A DNA stretch of 6,091 bases from positions 1 to 6,091 of the forward strand of contig JAGALN010000009.1 in assembly GCA_017625185.1 (NCBI GenBank), given 5' to 3'. Positions 1 to 4,823 of this stretch are shown here, piece after piece (positions within the stretch are counted from its first letter, which is position 1; each line of letters begins with the position of its first letter). The notes beneath the pieces were generated by a model. It had not been told where the DNA came from, searched no databases, and saw only the letters and a program-made list of their open reading frames with translations. The position numbers and the translations under genes are program-made. The DNA comes from Clostridia bacterium (GTDB lineage Bacteria; Bacillota; Clostridia; Monoglobales; Monoglobaceae).

Positions 1-160
1 ACTTGTTATTATTCCAACGATATATTCATATTTGCTATATAGGAAACAAAATAAAATGAATTGATGATATAGAAAATAAAGTGCGTAGCCTATCACTCGG
101 CGAAAGTGATAGGCTATATGAGGACGATTACGAGGAAGCATCCGCTTAATAAAACATGCA
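1..160. other. AT-rich intergenic stretch without a convincing gene
   Basis: The first 80 bases contain only 16 G or C, far below the roughly half-GC coding sequence to the right. No reading frame of useful length is present. One open frame (bases 60-149) ends in codons for EDDYEEASA followed by TAA TAA, which has the look of a protein C-terminus, but it is closed upstream by a TGA at 57-59 and has no recognisable start or ribosome binding site. A weak promoter-like string (TTCCAA at 12-17, 18-base gap, TG-extended TATATA at 36-41) may be chance in such AT-rich DNA. The stretch lies downstream of the 3' end of the minus-strand tRNA-Leu, so it is either plain intergenic DNA or the remnant edge of something inserted there; the sequence does not decide. 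Confidence 0.5.
86..116. repeat. Perfect 12-bp inverted repeat (hairpin)
   Basis: The arms TAGCCTATCACT (86-97) and AGTGATAGGCTA (105-116) are exact reverse complements around a 7-base loop (98-104). On the plus strand no T-run follows, so it is not a standard terminator in that direction. On the minus strand the arm is followed by CGCAC and then a T-rich stretch (TTTATTTTC), so a degenerate terminator or a back-up for the tRNA terminator is possible. It could also be a small palindromic repeat or a protein-binding site. Function unknown. Confidence 0.7.
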
Positions 161-162
161 CG

Positions 163-196
163 AAAAAAGCTTACAGTCAAATCCTGTAAGCTTTTT
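163..196 (-). terminator. Rho-independent terminator of tRNA-Leu
   Basis: Read on the minus strand, a 13-bp stem (arms 184-196 and 164-176, including the AGCTTACAG core) closes a 7-base loop (177-183) and ends in a run of six T (complement of 163-168). It starts 5 bases beyond the encoded CCA end of the tRNA, the expected position. The A/T tracts flank both arms, so weak bidirectional function is possible. Confidence 0.88.
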
Positions 197-201
197 GTTG
201 G

Positions 202-285
202 TGGTGCGGGCGACAGGACTTGAACCTGCACGGGGTTGCCACCAGAACCTAAATCTGGCGCGTCTGCCAATTCCGCCACGCCCGC
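202..285 (-). tRNA. tRNA-Leu (anticodon UAG), CCA encoded
   Basis: The minus-strand sequence folds as a class II tRNA. The 7-bp acceptor stem GCGGGCG pairs exactly with CGCCCGC (285-279 with 212-206), followed by discriminator A (205) and an encoded CCA (204-202). The anticodon stem CCAGA/TCTGG holds the loop TTTAGGT, giving anticodon TAG (bases 251-249) with G at position 37, as is usual for leucine tRNAs reading CUN codons. A long variable arm of about 12 bases and a T-arm with TTCAAGT are present. The A discriminator and long variable region support leucine. It has its own promoter and terminator and is transcribed away from alaS. Confidence 0.97.
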
Positions 286-297
286 AAATCCTTTCCT

Positions 298-326
298 ATT
301 TTATCATGTCGATGGGATTTTGTCAA
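298..326 (-). promoter_or_regulatory. Sigma-A promoter of tRNA-Leu
   Basis: On the minus strand a perfect -35 box TTGACA (326-321) is followed after exactly 17 bases by a -10 box TAAAAT (303-298), with a TG one base upstream of the -10 (extended -10 form). The predicted transcription start lies near base 291, leaving only about five bases before the mature tRNA 5' end at 285. It is close to consensus, as expected for a highly expressed stable RNA. Confidence 0.9.
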
Positions 327-355
327 GGAAAACCCGAGAAAACGGCAGATGCCAC

Positions 356-384
356 TTGACGGAGCAAGGTTTTCTTGTTATAAT
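356..384 (+). promoter_or_regulatory. Sigma-A promoter of alaS
   Basis: TTGACG (356-361), a 17-base spacer, and a perfect TATAAT (379-384) preceded by TG at 376-377 (extended -10). The transcription start is predicted near 391, giving a leader of about 60 bases before the alaS start codon. The -35 boxes of this promoter and of the divergent tRNA-Leu promoter are separated by only 29 bases (327-355), so the two polymerase sites sit back to back. Confidence 0.9.
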
Positions 385-440
385 AGAGTGAAAAAACTAG
401 GATGGCGGATTATGCAGATAACTGCCCCAACGGATGAAAA

Positions 441-445
441 GAGGA
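441..445 (+). promoter_or_regulatory. Ribosome binding site deciding the alaS start
   Basis: GAGGA lies six bases before the ATG at 452. The in-frame ATG at 434 has no purine-rich site upstream (the preceding bases are a C-rich ACTGCCCCAACGG), so the site supports 452 as the start and argues against the 6-codon-longer form. Confidence 0.8.
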
Positions 446-451
446 ATTACA

Positions 452-3085
452 ATGGAAAAACTGGGATTGAATGAAATACGAGAAAAATTCCTTGCTTTCT
501 TTGAAAGCAAAGAGCATTTGCGGTTACCGTCTTTTCCGCTGGTGCCCCAGGGGGATGCCAGCTTACTTTTGATTAATGCGGGTATGGCTCCTTTAAAACC
601 CTACTTTTTAGGGAAGGAAACTCCGCCCAGAAAGCGGGTAACCACCTGCCAGAAGTGTATCCGGACCCCGGATATTGAGTCAGTCGGTAAGACTGCCCGG
701 CACGGCACCTTCTTTGAGATGCTGGGTAATTTCTCCTTTGGCGACTATTTCAAGACCGAAGTTACCATGTGGGCATGGGAGTTCATTACCAAGGTTCTGG
801 AAATCCCCGAGGATCGTCTTTGGGTCAGCGTTTATGAAGAAGATCAGGAAACCACCGAACTTTGGGTGAAGAATGTTGGTGTAAGCCCTGATCGGATTGT
901 GTATCTCGGCAAGGAGGACAACTTCTGGGAAATCGGTACGGGGCCCTGCGGTCCCTGCTCTGAAATCTACTTTGACCGTGGCGAGGAATTTGGTTGTGGC
1001 AGCCCCGACTGTGCAGTCGGTTGTGAGTGTGACCGGTTCGTCGAGTTCTGGAATCTGGTATTTACCCAGTTTGATAAGGACGAGAACGGCAACTACAACC
1101 GTCTGGAAAATCCCAACATTGATACCGGTATGGGCCTTGAGAGAATGGCTTGTATCATGCAGGGTGTAACCTCGATTTTTGAGGTAGATACCATCCGTAA
1201 GATTTTAGATACCGCAGCTGCTATGGCAAAGGTGGAATATGGCAAGGACAAGGAAACCGACATTTCCCTTCGTGTTATCACCGACCACATCCGTAGCACC
1301 GTCTTTTTGGTATCTGACGGTGTGCTTCCCTCCAATGAGGGACGTGGCTATGTTCTCCGCAGACTTCTCCGGAGAGCGGCACGGCATGGAAAACTCCTTG
1401 GTATCGAGGGAGCGTTCCTTTACCAGCTTGCCAAGACGGTTGCGCAGGAGAACGAGAGTGCATATCCCGAGCTTTCTCGGAACTTTGATTATATTGAAAA
1501 GGTGATCAAGACGGAAGAGGGAAGATTCGCCGAAACCATCGACCAGGGTCTGGAAATCTTAAAAGGCTATCTGGAGGAGAATAAGGCTGCCGGTAAGACT
1601 GAGTTTTCCGGCGAACAGGCGTTTAAACTCTATGACACCTATGGATTCCCCATTGATTTAACCCGTGAGATTGCGGCAGAGAGCGGCTGTTCGGTGGATG
1701 AAGAGGACTTCCGCAAGCGGATGGAGGACCAGAAGAACCGTGCAAGAACTGCCAGGGGAGATATGGAGGATGCTGCTTGGGAAGAGGATATCTTTGCGGT
1801 CATCGAGGGCAATACTGTCTTTGACGGCTACGATAAGGATAGCGTATCTGCCAAGGTTCTGGGCATTGGCAAAGACGGCAAGCTGACAGAGAGTGTCGCT
1901 GCTGGAGATGAACTTATTCTGGTGCTTGACAAGACCGCCTTCTATGCAGAGAGCGGTGGTCAGGTAGGGGACACCGGTGTTCTGGAGAATGCAACGGTAA
2001 AGGTGAAAATTACCGATACCAAAAAGAAGAATGGCAAGTTCCTTCACAAGGGTGTGGTAGAAAATGGTACCCTGAAAGTAGGAGACGTTGTAGATACCAA
2101 GTTTGACAAGGAACGCAGACAAAAGATTCGCCGGAACCATTCTTCGGTGCATTTGTTGCAGGCCGCTTTAAAAGATGTGCTGGGCAACCATGTAGCACAG
2201 GCAGGCTCCTATGTATCCGAGGACAGAATGCGGTTTGACTTTTCTCATTTCCAAGCAATGACCGCCGAGGAACTTCGCAAGGTAGAAGAACAGGTAAACC
2301 GTGAAATCTTAAAGGATCTTTCCATCGAGTGCTTTGAAACGTCTATTGATGAGGCACGGCAGATGGGTGCAGTTGCACTCTTTAGTGAAAAGTATGGTGC
2401 AACCGTCCGGGTGGTCAAGATGGGGGATTACAGTCTGGAACTTTGTGGCGGTACCCATGCTGAATCCACCGGGAAGTTGGGTCTTTTCAAGATTGTATCC
2501 GAAACCGGTGTGGCTGCCGGTGTCCGGAGAATTGAGGGTGTCACCGGTCTGGGGGTACTCCAGCTGTTAGAGGAAAAGGAAACCTTGATTCAGGAAACGG
2601 CACAGGTTTTAAAAACCAGCCCCAAGGAGCTGAAACATAAGGCAGAATCCTTGACTGAAGAGCTCAAGGAAAGCCGCCGTGAGGTGGAAAGCTTAAAGAG
2701 CCGGATGGCGTCGGCGGCAGCGGGCAACCTGATGGACGACGCCAAGGAAATTGGCGGCGTTGCTGTTGTGGCAAGGCTGATGGATGATAATATGGATATG
2801 AACACACTGCGGGAAACCGGAGATACCCTGAAGCGGAATCAGGAAAATGCGGTGATTGTCCTGGCGTCCAAGGGCACTGATAAGGTGAGCATTATCGCGA
2901 TGGCAACTCCCGGAGCAGTAGCCAAAGGTGCTCATGCGGGTAAGATTATTTCTGAGGTTGCCAAGGCCATGGGCGGCGGTGGCGGCGGTAAGCCGGAATC
3001 CGCACAAGCAGGCGGCAAGAATCCTGAAAAAGCAGAGGAAGCACTGGCTTTGGTTGACGGCATTGTAGAATCTCAATTGAAATAG
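452..3085 (+). CDS. alaS: Alanine--tRNA ligase (AlaRS)
   Basis: Cytoplasmic class II aminoacyl-tRNA synthetase that activates alanine with ATP, loads it on tRNA-Ala and removes mischarged Ser or Gly. From the chosen ATG it has 877 residues, essentially the length of the E. coli and Bacillus enzymes. The N-terminal catalytic core shows motif 2 with HGTFFEMLGNFSFGDYF (residues 84-100) and motif 3 with GMGLER (226-231, GMGLE followed by R231). A CGPCSEIYFD segment is followed by a Cys-rich insert common in Bacillota. The editing domain has its metal-binding HxxxH (H563, H567) and CxxxH (C665, H669). A coiled coil (about 707-755) leads to the C-terminal DHHA1/C-Ala domain with a six-glycine run (841-846) before KPESAQAGG. 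No motif is lost, and no frameshift is seen. It has its own extended -10 promoter, no T-box leader, and overlaps its stop with the Shine-Dalgarno of the next gene. Confidence 0.98.
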   Translation: MEKLGLNEIREKFLAFFESKEHLRLPSFPLVPQGDASLLLINAGMAPLKPYFLGKETPPRKRVTTCQKCIRTPDIESVGKTARHGTFFEMLGNFSFGDYFKTEVTMWAWEFITKVLEIPEDRLWVSVYEEDQETTELWVKNVGVSPDRIVYLGKEDNFWEIGTGPCGPCSEIYFDRGEEFGCGSPDCAVGCECDRFVEFWNLVFTQFDKDENGNYNRLENPNIDTGMGLERMACIMQGVTSIFEVDTIRKILDTAAAMAKVEYGKDKETDISLRVITDHIRSTVFLVSDGVLPSNEGRGYVLRRLLRRAARHGKLLGIEGAFLYQLAKTVAQENESAYPELSRNFDYIEKVIKTEEGRFAETIDQGLEILKGYLEENKAAGKTEFSGEQAFKLYDTYGFPIDLTREIAAESGCSVDEEDFRKRMEDQKNRARTARGDMEDAAWEEDIFAVIEGNTVFDGYDKDSVSAKVLGIGKDGKLTESVAAGDELILVLDKTAFYAESGGQVGDTGVLENATVKVKITDTKKKNGKFLHKGVVENGTLKVGDVVDTKFDKERRQKIRRNHSSVHLLQAALKDVLGNHVAQAGSYVSEDRMRFDFSHFQAMTAEELRKVEEQVNREILKDLSIECFETSIDEARQMGAVALFSEKYGATVRVVKMGDYSLELCGGTHAESTGKLGLFKIVSETGVAAGVRRIEGVTGLGVLQLLEEKETLIQETAQVLKTSPKELKHKAESLTEELKESRREVESLKSRMASAAAGNLMDDAKEIGGVAVVARLMDDNMDMNTLRETGDTLKRNQENAVIVLASKGTDKVSIIAMATPGAVAKGAHAGKIISEVAKAMGGGGGGKPESAQAGGKNPEKAEEALALVDGIVESQLK

Positions 3086-3090
3086 GAGGA
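3084..3090 (+). promoter_or_regulatory. Ribosome binding site of the HIT gene, overlapping the alaS stop
   Basis: AGGAGGA begins inside the alaS TAG stop (3083-3085). From its AGGAGG core it is 4 bases from the ATG at 3094 and 7 bases from the ATG at 3097. The second spacing is the more usual, so either methionine may be used. The overlap suggests translational coupling to alaS. Confidence 0.8.
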
Positions 3091-3093
3091 ATC

Positions 3094-3438
3094 ATGATGG
3101 ATTGTTTATTCTGTAAAATTGCGGCGGGAGAGATTCCCTCCACAAAGGTCTATGAGGATGATTTGGTCTACGGGTTTTTGGATATTGACCCTCAGGCACC
3201 CACCCATATCATCTTGATTCCCAAGGCACACATTGCTTCTGCCAATGAACTAACCGAAGAAAATGCCGGTGTGGTAGGACACATCTTCGCAGTTGCAGCA
3301 AAGCTTGCCAAGGAGCAGGGCTTTGCCGATGCCGGATACCGGATTGTGAACAACTGCGGCAAGGACGGCGGACAGACAGTGGGGCATCTCCACTTCCATG
3401 TTTTGGCAGGCAGAAATTTAGGCTGGCCTCCGGGCTAA
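3094..3438 (+). CDS. HIT-family (HinT-like) nucleotide-binding protein
   Basis: A 114-residue histidine triad protein of the Hint branch. These cytoplasmic dimers bind purine nucleotides and hydrolyse AMP linked to an amine or acyl group (phosphoramidates, aminoacyl-adenylates). The signature HLHFHVL is at residues 98-104 (H98, H100, H102; the last is the expected nucleophile). The N-terminus has DCLFCKI with C4 and C7, and PKAHI contains H46; C4, C7, H46 and H98 could form the structural zinc site found in some HIT proteins (inference). GGQTVGHLH and the C-terminal WPPG are typical of Hint proteins. Length is normal for the family. Two adjacent ATGs (3094, 3097) are possible starts; the second is better spaced from the AGGAGG. 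It lies 8 bp behind alaS and ahead of a terminator, so the two are almost certainly co-transcribed. The physiological substrate is unknown. Confidence 0.95.
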   Translation: MMDCLFCKIAAGEIPSTKVYEDDLVYGFLDIDPQAPTHIILIPKAHIASANELTEENAGVVGHIFAVAAKLAKEQGFADAGYRIVNNCGKDGGQTVGHLHFHVLAGRNLGWPPG

Positions 3439-3451
3439 ACAAGAAACAGAG

Positions 3452-3482
3452 GCGGACATCTCTTTTTGTGGTGTCCGCTTTT
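3452..3482 (+). terminator. Rho-independent terminator of the alaS-HIT unit
   Basis: The arms GCGGACATC (3452-3460) and GGTGTCCGC (3470-3478) pair over 9 bp with one G-U pair, with a 9-base T-rich loop (3461-3469) and TTTT immediately after (3479-3482). It begins 13 bases after the HIT stop codon and separates this unit from the M16 genes. The T-run is short, so some read-through into yfmF is possible. Confidence 0.85.
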
Positions 3483-3534
3483 CCTATCGTGTATGTTCTA
3501 ACCGAAAAATGGAACAATAGGTAAAGTATGTAAC
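3483..3534 (+). other. Leader of the M16 unit; no clear promoter seen
   Basis: The gap between the terminator and the yfmF ribosome binding site should hold a promoter for the M16 pair, but no pair of boxes with good match and spacing is visible. TAAAGT at 3522-3527 could serve as a -10, yet the positions 17 bases upstream (TAACCG) do not resemble a -35. Either the promoter is weak or unusual, or the genes rely on read-through of the terminator at 3452-3482. Confidence 0.35.
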
Positions 3535-3540
3535 AAGGAG
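3535..3540 (+). promoter_or_regulatory. Ribosome binding site deciding the yfmF start
   Basis: AAGGAG sits 8 bases before the ATG at 3549. The in-frame GTG at 3540 begins within this site and so cannot be served by it, which favours the ATG. Confidence 0.85.
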
Positions 3541-3548
3541 TGAGCGAT

Positions 3549-4823
3549 ATGCGAACCAAACGAATTTGCGACGGTGTTGACCTGCGGATTTTGGAAAACA
3601 CCAAGTTTAAAACCAATACCTTAAGCCTTTTCTTTCATATCCCTTTGAAACGGGAAACTGTAACCATGGCGGCGTTGCTTCCCTCGGTGCTTAAGCGTGG
3701 AACTCAAAAATACCCCAAGCTTTCTGACATGGCACGGCATCTGGCGGATTTATACAGCGCCTCCTGTAGTGCTGGTGTCCGGATGAAAGGGGATGGCGAG
3801 GTTCTGTATGTGACAATGGAGTACATTGCCGATACCTATATCGGGGAAAACCTGACGGTGCAGGTGCTGGACTTTCTCAGAGAGTTTGTCTTTTCGCCTA
3901 AGGTAGAGAACGGCGGTTTTCTGCCGGAGTATGTGGAGAGCGAAAAGGAGAATCTTCGGGAGTCGATTTTGGGACTCATCAATGACAAAAAGGAATATGC
4001 AGACAGCAAGTGCCGGGAGGCTATGTTTGGAGCCGATGGCTATGGGATGTTCGAAGCAGGCTATGTAGAGGATTTGGATGGCATTACCCCCGAAAAGCTA
4101 TATGGATTCTACCAAGAACTTTTACAGACTGCAAAGGTGGACGTTTTTCTGGGCGGTACCGTAACAGACCAGGTGGAGGACCAGGTGATAAGTGTTCTGG
4201 ACGAGGTGTTGTCCCCCAGATGCGCAACCTATCCTAAGACAGAGCCTGCACTGTCCAAGCGACAGGAGCCCCAGATGGTTGTGGAGGAAATGCAGGCGTC
4301 CCAGAGCAAGATTTCCATGGGTCTTTGCTGCGGGGTGAACCCAACGGAGCGGGAGTATTATGCCCTGATGCTGGGCAGCTGCATTTTTGGGGGAAGTCCT
4401 TTCTCAAAGCTCTTTAATAATGTAAGAGAAAAGCTCAGCCTTGCCTATTATGCGGCGGCAAGAACGGATCGGCTAAAGAGCGTCATGATGATTAGCTCCG
4501 GCATCCAGACAGAGAATTTCCAGGCGGCGTATGATGAAATCATGGTCCAGCTTGGGAAGATGCAGAGGGGCGAAATCGAGGACGCCGAATTAATGGCGGC
4601 GAAAAAATATCTGGAAAACGGTCTTCGTTCTATGGAGGATAGCCTCCGGGCAAAGGAGGATTATTATTTGAGCCAGGCAATCTTAGGACAGGAGCAGAGT
4701 CTGGAAGAACTGCTCTCCTGCCTTACCAGGGTTACCAAGGAAGAGATTGTAGCTGTCATGGAGAAAGTCACTTTGGATACGGTGTATTTCTTAAAAGGCA
4801 GCGGCGGGGAGGAGGAAGCATAG
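3549..4823 (+). CDS. yfmF: M16 peptidase-like protein, non-catalytic subunit (YfmF-like)
   Basis: A 424-residue member of the M16 (pitrilysin/insulinase) fold that lacks the zinc motif. Where a catalytic M16 protein has HxxEH there is instead LLPSVLKRGTQKYP, a segment typical of the YfmF group (also written YmfF in Bacillus subtilis). The second half keeps the R/Y-type segment (R293 in NVREKLSLAYY, with Y300 and Y301) that in two-subunit M16 enzymes is found in the non-catalytic partner and helps bind substrate. There is no signal peptide or membrane segment, so a cytoplasmic location is likely. In B. subtilis the relatives ymfF and ymfH have been connected with the 5-aminopentanol modification of elongation factor P, but the reaction they carry out is not settled. 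The stop codon directly abuts the start of yfmH, indicating an operon and probably a heteromeric complex. Fold and family are secure; the EF-P role in this organism is inference. Confidence 0.88.
   Translation: MRTKRICDGVDLRILENTKFKTNTLSLFFHIPLKRETVTMAALLPSVLKRGTQKYPKLSDMARHLADLYSASCSAGVRMKGDGEVLYVTMEYIADTYIGENLTVQVLDFLREFVFSPKVENGGFLPEYVESEKENLRESILGLINDKKEYADSKCREAMFGADGYGMFEAGYVEDLDGITPEKLYGFYQELLQTAKVDVFLGGTVTDQVEDQVISVLDEVLSPRCATYPKTEPALSKRQEPQMVVEEMQASQSKISMGLCCGVNPTEREYYALMLGSCIFGGSPFSKLFNNVREKLSLAYYAAARTDRLKSVMMISSGIQTENFQAAYDEIMVQLGKMQRGEIEDAELMAAKKYLENGLRSMEDSLRAKEDYYLSQAILGQEQSLEELLSCLTRVTKEEIVAVMEKVTLDTVYFLKGSGGEEEA
4810..4815 (+). promoter_or_regulatory. Ribosome binding site of yfmH inside the yfmF 3' end
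   Basis: AGGAGG lies within the last codons of yfmF (encoding the GEEEA tail) and 8 bases before the yfmH ATG. The TAGATG junction leaves no intergenic base, so translation of the two subunits is likely coupled. Confidence 0.85.

Noticed and set aside
12..41. Promoter-like TTCCAA and TG-extended TATATA
   Set aside because: The -35 match is weak, the DNA is 20% GC so such strings are expected by chance, and no gene follows; not listed as a separate feature.
156..359. 67-residue open frame on the plus strand containing ATGLEPARGCHQNLN
   Set aside because: It is the antisense translation of the tRNA-Leu gene and its terminator, a well-known false protein in many genome annotations.
434..451. 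Longer alaS start (MKRGIT extension)
   Set aside because: There is no ribosome binding site before the ATG at 434, while GAGGA at 441-445 is well placed for the ATG at 452, which also gives the usual AlaRS N-terminus and length.
1658..2152. 164-residue minus-strand open frame inside alaS
   Set aside because: It lies opposite a fully intact AlaRS editing-region sequence, has no promoter or family resemblance, and is a shadow of the coding frame.
2972..2989. GGC/GGT repeat in alaS as a possible simple repeat
   Set aside because: It encodes the conserved glycine run of the AlaRS C-terminal domain and is normal for the family.
2693..3076. 127-residue minus-strand open frame at the alaS 3' end
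   Set aside because: It is antisense to the conserved C-Ala domain; its composition simply mirrors the alaS codons.
3540..3548. GTG start of yfmF at 3540
   Set aside because: The GTG begins within the AAGGAG ribosome binding site; the ATG at 3549 is 8 bases downstream of it.
3209..3616. 135-residue minus-strand open frame across the HIT gene, terminator and yfmF start
   Set aside because: It runs through a terminator and two real genes on the other strand and has no plausible start context.
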